DNA from: Sipunculus nudus
Lineage: Eukaryota > Annelida > Sipuncula > Golfingiida > Sipunculidae
Length of the DNA: 64,000 bases
Assembly (NCBI GenBank): GCA_026874595.1
Contig: CM049306.1
Span: 27,273,519-27,337,518, forward strand
Direction: 5' to 3'
The translations under genes were made by a program, and so were the position numbers. How positions within the stretch are numbered: position 1 is the first letter of the stretch; the number at the start of each line of letters is the position of its first letter. Below are positions 12,370-25,900 of this stretch, one piece after another. The notes under the pieces are model-generated. The model was not told where the DNA came from. It searched no databases and saw nothing but the letters and a program-made list of their open reading frames with translations.

Positions 12370-14700
12370 GCGAACGCATGTGTGGATGCAAGGCAGTTCG
12401 GTGAAAAAACATTTGCATAAAAATTGTGTATAACTGCTTGTACTAAGCCATCAACCTCTGACCGTCTCAATCGTTTTGGGTTTGGTTCATTATCCGACTT
12501 CCTCCGAGGGTGGATACTTTGTAACACTTGCGAACCTAGGGGCTATTTCACAGTGTATTACCCGTTTGAGACTAACTAAAGAGAAACTCACTGCGTGTGT
12601 GTTCATTATAGGCCTACCCCATATGGCAGGGCCAATACTATTTTATTAAATTGGGCCATTGCCCAATTAGAATGACAGTTTTCTCAGACAGAGGTTGCTG
12701 ATGTACTGAAGACAGACTTTATACACACACTGCAACTGGGAAACAAAGACGTCTGCTAAAAATCTTACTGGTTTCAATGAGTCCCCTCATTTCTAATGGT
12801 CCCATTTTATTTCTCCTGACGGAGGTATTATTTATTAGCCAACAAAATCAGGTCTTTAGAAGAGGAATTTAAAAAGAACGGAGACTTCACAGCATAAGTT
12901 CAAAATGATCAGGGTACAAATATTTTGTCAACTGATTTATAAATATAATTAAGACTTGGGTATATAAATCTCATATGGTATAAAATAGCGATAAATATGA
13001 GAATATTATGGTATAAAATAGATATAAATATGAGAACTGGGCACCATTTTATCTTTTCTTTTATAATTTATCCTGATATTAGGGTCAATAATAAGACAAA
13101 GATATACACAAAATTTCAAATATATTTACCAACATAACAAAAGGAATACCAGTGCCCCATTGATTGGTATTATACTAATTTCTCTGCTGAAATTCCATTC
13201 CGCGTTAGTTTGATGGCTTAAATAATTTTTTTCCAGGTTTGCGGGGTCTTAATTTATTCTCTACTTTGCTTACATACAGTTCTTGAAAACGAAATTCAAT
13301 CTCAGGTCCCGACGTTTTATAAAATGCTTATTTGCCGTTACATATTTATGCACGTTGGAACATACATTTGTTATCGATAAGAAATGTTCCATAAATCGAT
13401 GCTGTAGGCATAATTTAATCATCATTCAGTTAACAAGGTTCTTGTAGAGTTTTGAAAAGTATCTTTTCACCAGCGCCAAGGACAAACAAGTTCTGAATTT
13501 GTTCAGTCTGACGATTTTAGCGATTATAAGTAGCCCTAAGTCAGCAATGCCCATCAATTTATGATGAAACAGTATGTTTTCATTGCTTATTCCTCCTGCA
13601 GTCATTACAAGGAAAGATCATGCATATTTCAATTGAAATAATTTATACCAGATATATGGCGAGGTGAATAAAAGCTGCTTTCAAATTCAGTATGTTATAA
13701 TGAAGTCCACAAACAAGATGTGGAAGTCTTAAGGAGTCTAAACTATTCCATGTGAATGGCGGGAACGATGGTAAAAACAAATTATGTCGACAGAATAATT
13801 TAACGCCCGCTACCAACGTGGGAAAATATCAAACTTACTAAAGTCATGAGGAGGATATCGACATGCTCATTTCTCCGTAAAATTTCTTTGACCTTGGTTA
13901 TTCCTGGACCTAGAATGGATATTTGTGTCATGGGGGTTATCATAACTGAAAATGATGCAAGGAACAGGAGTTCAACGCTTAGAAATTATTTTTTTTCAAC
14001 TTAAAAAAATGACTGGTTCCAGCTGGGTGGTGTTGGTGGTGGAGGGGGGGGGGGAAGAGGTTAAGCCCCCAAAGCGCCACTCTGGATCCGCAAACGTGTG
14101 CTTCCTGCTGTCCATGGGGCATTGTAAGAGTATTTGAACCTCGCAAATAGAAAATTAATCTATATATTGGGTTACGAACGATAACAAACACGCGCCATTC
14201 ATCCTAGTGACAATGCTACCTTGATTTTTACACCTTATAATATACATGCATTTACCTGTATATTTTTTTAGGTAGGGGGCAAGCGCGCAAGGTCTGTCAA
14301 TTTTGTTTCGTTACTAAGCGCGCACCTGGTTTATATAAGGCTTTACCACGCAAATACCACAATGTACCACAAAAAAACAGATACGAAAAATATTTTATTA
14401 CAAAAATACAAACAGCCAGCAGTCATTCCTATCTTCCCCACAGTAACATGGACGAAGACACTGTACCTGTTTTAATGTTAAAATAAATAGACGCAGTTGA
14501 AGTGCAGTCCTCGGGATACAATGACGTGATCCATTTATGTCACATACAGGTGTAGTGAACAGTGTAACTTGGAAGTCTTTATGATGAAAATATAGGTTTA
14601 AAGCCAAGCGCACGGACGTTTGACCGTGTGATAATGGAAACATGATATAAACTGTCTAAAACTGTCTGCTCGAAAACATTTGACATCCGTTCAATAAACA
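12370..14700. other. Non-coding downstream of the VCBS gene
   Basis: AT-rich with no supported exon. It lies between the 11.6-12.0 kb fragment and the 3' end of the minus-strand gene. A G run occurs at 14044-14054. Confidence 0.4.
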
Positions 14701-14702
14701 AT

Positions 14703-14708
14703 TTTATT
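14703..14708 (-). terminator. Candidate polyadenylation signal
   Basis: AATAAA on the minus strand, 280 bp beyond the TAG stop at 14988-14990. It is the nearest canonical hexamer seen downstream of the VCBS gene. AT-rich surroundings make a chance match possible. Confidence 0.4.
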
Positions 14709-14987
14709 AACTCCAAGCACTATCCAAAAGTTATGTGCATTGCATCCGGTCGCATGGAAACAACCGTGAAAATATGATAAGTAATAAATTTAGATTTGAA
14801 ACCAAGCACAATTTAAATAAAAACAAAGTAACTATTTTGTGTTTTATCTTTTTTTTTAATCACTGGCATTAACATTGATAACTAAATGACATAATCAAAA
14901 CGGCTTTTTGTAAATGTAAATTAACAAATATAACCTCAAAAATACGCAAGAAAGTGTTGTTTGGTCGACTGCCCATATGTAGGGTTA

Positions 14988-16920
14988 CTAAGAGGCGGTG
15001 CAGGACTGGACATAACCTTGGTCATCAACAACACATGTATAGTCAGAGGGTCCTGGAAGTGACCTGTCAAATAGGAAGCCATGTATGTAGCCCTCCGCGT
15101 TTCGCTTCACTACAGCTTGGTCCTTCTTCATGTTACCGTGTCGATCAATCACAAACAACGGGAAGTCATTACCACCGCGCGTATAAAAGTCAACAATGAG
15201 GATAAACCAGTCCATGTTTACTGGATACCCAGCCTTAGTACGCTCCAAAGCAAAGTCCAACATCAACTTGGTGTCCGAAAAATACTCATTGGCCAGTGTG
15301 GCAAAGGACTCCTGTGGCGCCCTCACGAAGTAATCAATATGAACAGGACGGATGCTGTTCTTGTTGACGTCAACACCTGCACCACCTGACCGGAAATGAG
15401 CTTTGAAAACGTTGTCCCAGTTTGCTAAACCATCCCACCAGCCACTTCGAATGAACAGCTTCTTTGTTTGATCCCAGTCTACGCCACTTCTCGCAGGTGT
15501 ACGGTATACCACGTGACCCTCAGTTGCACGTTTCAAGATTTCGTATTTCCTCATAAATAGGGTTTCGTTGTACGACGGCGATCTTGAGACGTCTAGTTCA
15601 TTGTGCGCCACCTCGTGAACCAAGGCTGCCATGAAGGTCATGATGACAGGGCTTCTTCCTTCCTCTTTGCAAACTTTACAGTCCCGAGGGAAAGAGTTCT
15701 CGCCCCAATCAGCCCCTGTGAATATGTTCACCGCTCCTTTAACCATACTTCCATATTTGTTTGCTCTTCCTTTTAAATAGCCTCTCTGTGTGATGTAAGC
15801 CAGGGCAAATAAATCAGGATTTTTTAGCATAAGAAAGTCATAAATCAGTTTCATCTTTCTCTCGGGGGCTCCGTTGTTGTTAATTATCAGAATACCTCGA
15901 TCTACTAATATTTTAGCAGCAAAACCTCTAAACCTTGCGACATTCGAAAGCAATTGCCGATAACGGGGAGAGTCTGGCAAAACATCCAAAATAATTGTCC
16001 AAATATAGCCCGCAAATCTGGCCAAGCCAGGAACATTAAACTTCTGTATTGCGAAATACTGAGGGTACTCTGCCACCAGACCGAGGTACCAAAGGCGTAT
16101 ACTGTCCTTCGCTGAAGAAGGATAAAGGGGATTCATCATGTATTCATGTAAGTAACGGTTAGAGTCATACATTAGGTCGTACATTTTCGTTGAAGTAGCC
16201 ATTCTTTCACCGAGGTCCTGTGGATAAGCAGCCATTGTCCTTTCAATAATGTTTCTACGCTTCTCCGTAACATCGACTCCACGGAAGAAGACAACATCGC
16301 CACTCTGACCGGAGGTCACCAAGTCCATGACTCCATCACCATTTACGTCGGCTATTTGCGGTTTTTGATGTTCCCTGTACGTTTTACGCACATTGATAGG
16401 TTTCATATTAGTCATTTTCAGTCTAAAGCGTTTATAACTATTATCAGATTTAACGAAAACGTCGAAGTTTCCCCAGTTCAGACTGTAGAGTATTTCCAAT
16501 GTCCCGTCACCGTTAAGGTCCATCACCCGTGGCCATGGTGTGTATGCCCCTGGTTTTGGATTTGCAAGTTGTATATAGTCTTTCAACACAGGTCGTCCCT
16601 CCTTAATGGTATTAATATAAACTCTGAAATACCCATAAAAATATCCAACAATCACATCGTTTATGCCGTCGTTATTCCAATCGGCTACATCGAGCCTCCT
16701 GTCACTGAGTTTGCGTATTTTTGTAGGACTGCTGAACGTGGGAATACCATCTTCGAGTCCTAATTGCTTGTAGTAATACAGGTAATTATTGTGTAAATAC
16801 AGCAAGTCTGGCCGCTGGTCGCCGTCGATGTCAGCGTAAGCAAGGGTGTTATGATAGTGCTTTCTTCCGCCCCAGTCTATGATACCTCCAGAATATTTCA
16901 CTGGCCGAGGTGGCTGAAAC
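14988..16920 (-). CDS. Exon 3: four VCBS repeats and HExxH region
   Basis: A 1,933-nt terminal exon entered at a tttttctctag acceptor (16921-16931) and closed by TAG at 14988-14990. The first about 220 residues contain four DxDGD-type loops. Between about 225 and 420 of this exon the sequence is helical in look, with no motif I recognise. HEVAH is encoded at 15617-15603, preceded by a hydrophobic IMTFMAALV helix and a CKVC pair. The candidate third ligand is the Glu of QESFA, about 98 residues on. The last 18 residues hold two Cys (TCVV...QSC), probably disulfide linked. The long unbroken exon contrasts with the two short upstream ones. Confidence 0.92.
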
Positions 16921-19900
16921 CTAGAGAAAAACAATGATAATCAGAGGAGCACACTGACGCTTAGCCCGGTCGAGGTCACTCTCCTATGAGAGCATCGAAT
17001 ATTATGAAAGGAGAGCCCTTGCATAGAGAATCAAGAATCTTGTTTCCCCCGAGACATCAAACTCAAATGTACCATAAAAATGCTTCGTAACAGTTTCGGC
17101 TTTGTCCATAGAATTAAATGTGCACGCAATCCCCTTTGATATCACTGTAATGAAAGTATATTTGCTGTGATTCCCTTTTCCTGTTGTAAATCCAGCACAA
17201 TACTAACAAGTGGTCCATGGGCCATGACGCTCAGCTGAATTCATGGAACCTTGAACAATAAGTATGACTCCGAGAGTGATCAAAATCATGCATATTGCCA
17301 AAAGTCCTTAGAAAGCAGGTCATAGCAACCTCAGGGTTCCAAAGAAAATTTTACCAGGAACTCCCGAGATATTAATTTCTACTTCCCACTGCTACAATTT
17401 GTGTGTATCTGAATAATAGGGTACTTAAATTTTCTTTCACACAGCTCACAGAATCACATCACCGGCGCTTGAATCCCAATTTGTAAAAATATTGGATAAA
17501 AAAAATAAAAAAAGTCTTTATAAACAAACTCCTACCCTGTACTCAGCGTTAAACTAGGAAATGATGCTTGCCGGTACTTGTTAATGACAAGGCCGGCATG
17601 CTCGTTTGCGATCGATGGGCGATAATGCAAGATGGTGCGGCGGCTAATGGAAAAATTGTTCAAATTGTGATAAAAGTACCAAATTTGGTACAGTTGTAGT
17701 ATTGTACACTGGATTTCATTTAAGAAATAGTTCCACGAAATATTCATGGTATTTCAGGGTGGATCCTGCAATTACTTTGGGGGTACCGATGAATGAATTA
17801 AATAATTGATAAATAATATCTAATCTAAAAGTGTTCGATCAAGGCCTCTATTTTGCAGCACATGGAATACAGAAGTCTGCTGATGCTCAAAATTTTTCTT
17901 TCAAGTGAAGTGAATTCAGTTTAACAAGCGACCAGATTAATGGAGCAGGGTGTATCTATTTATCAAGTATTGTGCAGAACTAACGCGATTTAGCACGCCT
18001 TTTTAATTTTGTTAACATGTATATATCGCAAACATGTTTCATGTAAATTATAACAAACGTAGGCTTACCATTAATTGAATAATTAACTAAATAAAGGGTA
18101 TGGTGACAGCATGAATTATTACATGTATATAATTATAACTATTTATGTTTGTCAATCAGCCCACTAAAGAGCAAGTAAATTATTCAGTAAAAATGATTCG
18201 GAACTCTGCCTGTCTACTTTTCCTGTTCATATGAGAGCTCTAGACCTATTGAATTGCAGACCTGTCAGAATTCCAATATGGCCACCACAGCCCAATCGCT
18301 GATTTTCTTTTCACACGTGATAACTCCACAACAACAACATACTTCAGCTTTCCCAAATTAACAGGGATGATTGGTACATACGAGGGCTTCAGACATATTG
18401 AATTACAGACTTGTCGGAATTTCAATATGGCCACCAGATCATTATGGGTGATTTTCTTTCGCACCGGATATCTCAACAAGAACATGCTTGATCTTTATCA
18501 TTTTCTCATGGCTCATTGGTGCTTATGCGGACTCAATCCTTTTCCAATAACAAGACCTGTCAGAATTCCAATATGGCTCCCAGAGCACAATTGGGGATAT
18601 TCTTTTAAGCACGATATCTCAACAAGAACAAGCTTGATCTATCATTTACACAGAGATGATTGGTACCTATAAGGGCTCCATCTCTATCGAATTGCAGACC
18701 TGTCGGAATTCCAATATGGTCACCAGAGCACTATCGTTGATTTTCCTTCGCAACAATATGCTTCATCTTTCTCAAATTCACTGGGATCATTAGTGCCTAT
18801 GAGGGCTTCTGACCTATTGAATTACAGACTTGCTTTAAATCAATTATGGCAAACAGACTACAGTCCGTGATTTTCTATTGCACACATTATTTCAGACATA
18901 TCTTCTTTAATATTATTGGAACCAGTAGGATTTTTCCCTCATGCATATGGATAAAAACCTGTTTCTGTTTGTCATATTTTTTCAACTTTAACTTAATTTT
19001 TCACTCATATATAAACTAGTCCAGCACTATAGCAGAAATGCTAATGCAGAAATAGCAACATGGAATTCACATGGACTTAAGAACAAAATAAAATCAGTAG
19101 AAGTTAAAGAATTGAAAAATAATCACAGTATTGATGTATCACTGAGACATGGGCAACCACGGATGATGAATTTTCTGATGCGTTCCACGGGTTCTATGGT
19201 TATGGAATAGTCAGGAAGAGTACAGGGAGAGGAGGGGTCTTAGTTTACGTGCAACTGATTAATTAAAGGGTATGATTGTACCTTAATTAATAAAGAAAAC
19301 AATTGGCCATAGTTTGCTGCTATATTGTGCCACCAGGTTCATCATTCTACCTGGATGAAGATGAAATAAATGATATCAATAGGCTGGAAAATTTATTGGT
19401 AGATACTTTAGAAGAATTTGATGAATTTAATTTAATTCTACTTGGTGATTTTAATGCTAAAACTGTAAATATAACAAATATAAAAGATTTACCAGGAGAC
19501 TTAATTATGTGTTTTACTCCTTTTGGTAGCAGTGTAGTTGATTATGCAATTGTCAGGAGTTGTCTACTTCATAAGGTAGATGGATCCTGTGTATTAACAG
19601 ATGATCTGTCCGATCACTTTCCTTTAAACTGTTCACTTAATGTTATCAGACCAAGGAAAGAGCTTTCGAATGAACATATATGCGAACTGTCAAAATGGGT
19701 ATAATTTTTTTTTCAGACTGATGAAGATAAAACAAATATTTCAAAATCATTAGAACAAACAGTATGTGCGTTACTTTTCAACACATTTAATGAAACCTTT
19801 AGAAACATATCCGGACAAAGCAAGTGAGGCATTGATTAGTATTTATCAAATATATCCTCCAGAAATAAAACTTCCGAGACAACATGAAACTAAAAGCAAC

Positions 19901-22900
19901 CAAAATGGCGGGACAAAGAATGTGAATTTTGTAAAAATGAAAAATATATAGCTTTGAATAAGTATAGATGTACAATATCAGATGGTGACTTACTTATTAA
20001 CAAACAAAACAGAGGTTTAAAAATTATGTGAAGAAAAGAAGGCAATCATCAAAGCTTCAGAGGTGCAAAAGGTGATAGGTGCAAAAGACTGATTCCATGT
20101 GGAAAAACATGAGATCTTTAAATAAAAAAAAAATGTTACAACAGTAGAACCGGTACGGTGGTACAAACATTTTAAGGAACTTTTGAATTCATCAGCACAT
20201 GAAATTAATCAAGATTTAAAGAATCATACTCTGGAATATTTAAAAAAAATGTATTAGAAATTGAAAATGATTCAGTGCTTTATGGACTCATAACACCATG
20301 TTAAGAACAGAAAGCCTCAATGAAATGAAGAGAGGAAAGGCCATATATAGGGCCTGACGGGATAACGGTAGATATTTTGAAAGATACATCTAGTCACATA
20401 TCGTTTCATATATTACAATTATTTAATAGTGTATTAGCAAATGGATTTTTCCCAACCTCTTAGAGCAAAGCGTTTATTGTACCAATTCACAAAAAGGCTT
20501 CCACCATAGATCCTAAAAAGATTATAGAGGTATTTCATTACTTAATACTGTAGGTAAACTATTTACAAAAATATTGGCAAACAGAATTCAAAATTATGTT
20601 GATCAAGCTGGATTATTATGTGAAGCACAAGCTGGCTAAAGGAAAGGTTATTCAACAGTAGACCATACATTTTCTTTAATGGAGTGTGTGCAGAAATATT
20701 TAACAAAAAAGAAAAGGAGGTTTTATTACACTCTATTGATTTTTCAACTGCTTTTGAAACTGTACAACATGATTTATTGTGGTATGTTTCAGTTAAATCT
20801 GGGATAAAAGGGAACTCTTACAGACACTTCAGTCAATATATAGTCAAATGAAATCATGTCTTCTTACAGAGGAACGATTAACAGATTATTTTGAATGTAC
20901 TAACGGAAATCAACCATGGTGTATGGTGAGTCTCCTTCTGTTTTCTTTATCCATAGATGATTTTTTTTAACAAATTAATGAAACAGATTGTCATGGTATA
21001 AATATTGATGAATACTTGCCAAACTTCAGCGATACAATAGGACGTCTCCAAGAACAAATAAACCAGTTGCAGTTTTAGACAAGGGGGTTCATTAAAAAGA
21101 ATAGAGAAATGATACTAACAAAAATACTCAAATTGAAGAGGTAAATGACTATAGATACTTAGGGGTAATACAAGTATATTGTCACGGTATAAAACAAAGA
21201 AAGCGCAGGCAATGCAGGCTGAAAGAGCAGTGACTCTCATAAAAAACTTTTATAGGAAATATAGTTGTTTATCAGTGAGCCAGCTATTTTATCTATTTGA
21301 TTGTATGGTTACACCGGTATTATTATATGGTTCAGAACTGTGGGGCTAAGAAAGATGTAAAATAATCGAAAAGGTGCAATATAAATTTTGCAAGTACATT
21401 CTAAAAATTAGCCTTCAGCTCCGAACGAAGCATCATTGGGAGAGTTTGGAATGTATGTCGGAATTAAGATTTGTACTGGACAAAACTAGTACATTTTGAT
21501 AATAATAGAAATCAACGCGTATATATAACATGCTGTTTAATCTAGTTATGAATGGAAAACGAACATGGGTTACTTGATAAGAAGCAAAATATGTAGCGCA
21601 GGTTTTGGGTATGTGTGGATGAATCAAGAAGTATAGGAGACAGAATATTTTTGGCTAAAATAAAGGAAAAGAATAATTGATATGGCAGAACAAAGCTGGT
21701 CTTGTGATGTAGAAGTAAATACTTAATTAAATTTATATGGTACTTTTAAATCCATGCTCTCAATTAATGGAGAAATATTTACTGTGTATGACTAATACCA
21801 AGCATAAACAAGCGCTAGCCAGATTGAGATGTTCATGTCATGATTTGATAATTGAAAAGGGAAGGTATAAGCAAATGGATAGAGTTTGTTGGTTTTCAAG
21901 ATTTGTTTGTAGAAATAAAACTTTAAAACGTTGTTTAGTTGTACATTTACGATAAAATTTTAAAAGAATTTACCCTGATAATTAAATATGATCCGCCCCA
22001 GGAAATTCAGGGGTTAATTTCAGTGCTCATATGGAAATGTCCATAAGCTCATATGTCCATACGCTCCCGAGGCAGCGGAAATCTTGCGCTTCTAAAGAAG
22101 CAACTGATTTTCACGCTGCCAGCTTTGACCGTTTATGATATATTTAGACACCAGATGGCGGTTCGTTGTCCGCTGAAATAAACGTGCGTACGATGTGACA
22201 AGCAGCCAATCAGATGCCAATAAACAAACACTCGACAGGCATGCTGGCTCCGCCCATTGCTGCGCTTCAAGCGCCGCTTGATGAGTTTCCGGTCGAATTT
22301 AAATTGCTCCCTCTGCATTCTCGCATCATCGACCGATTCGATTATGATATTACGACTGTGATATAGCGTAGCCATGTATCTGTTGTCTGCAGAACTGAAA
22401 CAAGCCAGCGAGGTGTGCACGCAGCCTTTGTTGTTACGTTTCGTTTGAATTACAGCTCACTGGCCGAGCATCCTATGTGCCCAAGGCCCTAAGCAAACAA
22501 CGTCAGGGGCAATTCTCTCCGAGCCTGTGGCCTGTTCAGACGGTTACGCGGGGCGATGAGCTGTCACTCAAAACGAAATAAACATGATTGGCTCCGTGTA
22601 TTCCTCGCTTGGCTTTGTCTTCCAGCACAAGGTCTCATCTGATTGGACAAAAATACAGTGCTCCCCTCTGGTGTAGCAATTCAGGATTCGAGGTCATAAC
22701 AAACAGCGCCTTACGATATGGGCAGTAGCCCTATAGGTAAAGCGCTGTGTAAAGAGCGTAATATGTCAATATCACAACATATTTTGCACTAAGAACAATG
22801 AAACTGTACATGATTTTTAAGCACGAAGCAATATACACATTGTATGATGAAATATGTAATGTTTATACAGTGACCCCTAGTAACCCCCCCCCCCCCCCCC

Positions 22901-25900
22901 TTCTCACTTCCCAGCGCTACCGTCTCCTATATTCATCAAAGGAGACATCGACGAGATGTGAATTGAGAATAGTGACTATACCTTACTTTAAAACAGAATA
23001 TTTGTCATATTTAACAATAAATTAACTTCAGTTAACTACATGTCGTTGAATGGCAAATAGTGATCTTTTAATTACAAATGTTTACATTAATGAGATCAAA
23101 AAGGTAATTTTACATTTCTCATGATTTCCACCAAATTTGGTACTTTTATCACAATCTGAACAATTCTTCTGTATTTTGCCGGTAACTGCTGCACAAAAAA
23201 AAGAAATCATTTAAAATTCCTATGATCTTCAGGTATTTTCGAAGGAAAAAACTTACAATCTCTAAATGGTCAGTTCTTTTTTCTATTAAAGCATCAACTT
23301 CTCCAATACATCCATTGTACAACTTGTAATGAGCTCTTGTTTGGAAATTATCTGCATCCAATAAGCAGCTCTAACCGAAAACAAGGAAATCCCCATGTAT
23401 CTAGGTCCGCAGTAAGGATTCCTCCCCTGGAACCTACCACCTGATTAGTAGATAATGATTGTAATATTAATCTGGGATAAAAATCTGTCTGTTTGTCGCT
23501 TAATGGATACACAGTAATTCGCAAATGTGCATGCCGGCCTTGTCAATTCTTTATGAAAACAAGTACCGGCCAGCGTTATATCCTGGTTTAACGCTGAGTA
23601 AAGGCTAGGTGGCTGTTTTATAAATGTTTTTAACATTATTTAAGCCAATATATACAAACAAGGATTCAAGCGCCTGTGGTCACATAGACCTTATTTCAGG
23701 CTTCCAAGAAGTTTTTACAGGGCCCTCTCTTCATCTTCATTAAATTAAAATTTGCTAGGACCAATTGTAACTTATCGTGCAAATCTGCCTTATATGCTGC
23801 TAAAATCATTTCCTTTCACATATCTGGCAAAATATAGGTCACTATGACTAGAATAAGGTTCCCAAGGAGATTTGCCCAGAACCTCCCAGGATGGTGTAGA
23901 AGATTCTAGTAACAACAGATACAATTTGTATCCATCTGACTTTCAAGGTGCTCAAAATCATTTTTTGGCCTGTTGCTCGCAGAATAAAGGGCACCATGAC
24001 TAAGTTTCAGATCTTTTTTATGATCCTCCTTGAAATTCGTGTTACAAGTAAGATTCTAGGCCAAATGGATACAATCTGTGCCCCTTCTGACTGAATGGGT
24101 GCTCAAAATTATGTTTTCTGCCTTTAGTTTGCAAAATATAGGTAACCATGACCTAATTTCAGGTTTCTAGCGAAACACGTCCTAGGAGTTTCATAGATGG
24201 ACAGTTAGATGTTTCTAGGTCTAATGGTAACGGCTTATGCCCTATTTACGACTAAACAAGTTCATTTGAAGGTCTGTAAAATAGAGAAAAAAATGCGTAA
24301 AAATTTGAAAAAAATACAGGTGACGCCACTAGACTGAAGGAAATGATGAAACTCCATCAACATACATGGAAAGTATCATGGCAATCAATATGTTAGTTAT
24401 TTAGATATTGGAGCTTTTGTATCAAATTTTTAATTAATTCGGGGGGGGGGGGGGGGTACTTACGAGCCCCATAACTCGGGTTGATATGGGTTGCAGTGAC
24501 CTAATTTAATGTTTCCAAAGAGATTTTTATGGATCTCCAGTTAAGGGAGTTCAGTTAGAAGTTTTAGATCCAGCGATTACGAGTTGAACCCTGTTAACGG
24601 ACAACTGTCTCTCGGCCGGATGGACGGACGACGGACAAATAGTGATCGCTATAGCTCAGATGACAGTTCTTCTTTTACCTGTTGTGCAAAATAAGCTATA
24701 ATGCAGTTGAAATACAGTTATACATATTAAGTTTTGCATATTAGTAAGTAAACAATTCAATATAACTGACACTGACAAAACTGTAAGCTATGTTTAATGG
24801 TGCTCATATTACCAAAACACATTATTTGTAGTTTCACATCAATCATCATGCAAAAAATACTTATTGCTACACGAGTTTACCGTGTTTAACTTGACACCGT
24901 TTTCCATTAATATGCAAGAATCGTGAATTTTTTTTTGGTGAAACCTATCTAGTTATATGATTAAAGTATTATTACCATGAATGGCATGTATTTTACTTGT
25001 GCATCGTAATATAAGCATGTGAAAGCGGATATATATAACTTACCAAAGATAGGGTCTATGCAACTAACCTGCCATCTTTAGTTCCTCGATAAACAAAAAG
25101 CCTTCCTTCGGTGGCTAACATCAAGTCAAGGTGGCCATCTTTGTCAAAGTCTTCGAATACCGTCCCCGCGCTGTAGTTGACCTTGATAGGCTTGTTGTCG
25201 GTCATGTTCAAGGAGGTTGGTGGCTCAAACACAAGTGTTGGCTTCCACGCTAAATGAGGAAAGTAAAACGGTATATAAAGCTTTGCGCTGGGGAGTTATG
25301 GGTTTTATAAAAGTCTCCCTAGATTACTTGGAGAGTACACTGTCCAGGGCAACAGGTGCACACTGTTGTAAACGTATAATTTAAATTTTCAAGATTCAGT
25401 CTACCTTCCGGTGTGTCTACAATAACTTTGACCTTACCACAATGTTTGTATGAGTTAACATGATGACTGGCATATTTGCGAGGAAGTGTCACCATCAGAT
25501 TTGAAAGATAAGATATTTGTTATAAAGAAAATATTTTTTATTACATAGAATCTTACTATTTTCATAGTTGTAATTGTTCTTGTAACATAGATATTTTTGT
25601 ACAAGACTATGCCAATGCCGAGTTTAATATATTAATTGAACCAATCAAATGCCTCTTGTACACATGTATTACGCAGGCGGCCGCGATGTTTTGAAAGGTT
25701 TAGTATTGCCAGGAAGGCGCGAAGGATCTAATGAATCAAATAAAGCCATTAAATAAAGCCACATAAGCGTGTCCTGTTTTTGGTACGTGTTCTTGTCCAG
25801 ACGGAGTGTGAACATGTAATTTCATTTGCTTGATCTGATTTGCAGTTGTGATTTTAAGCAGGCTGGTTCATTAATCATGAAATAATTGACCTGGAGAGGG

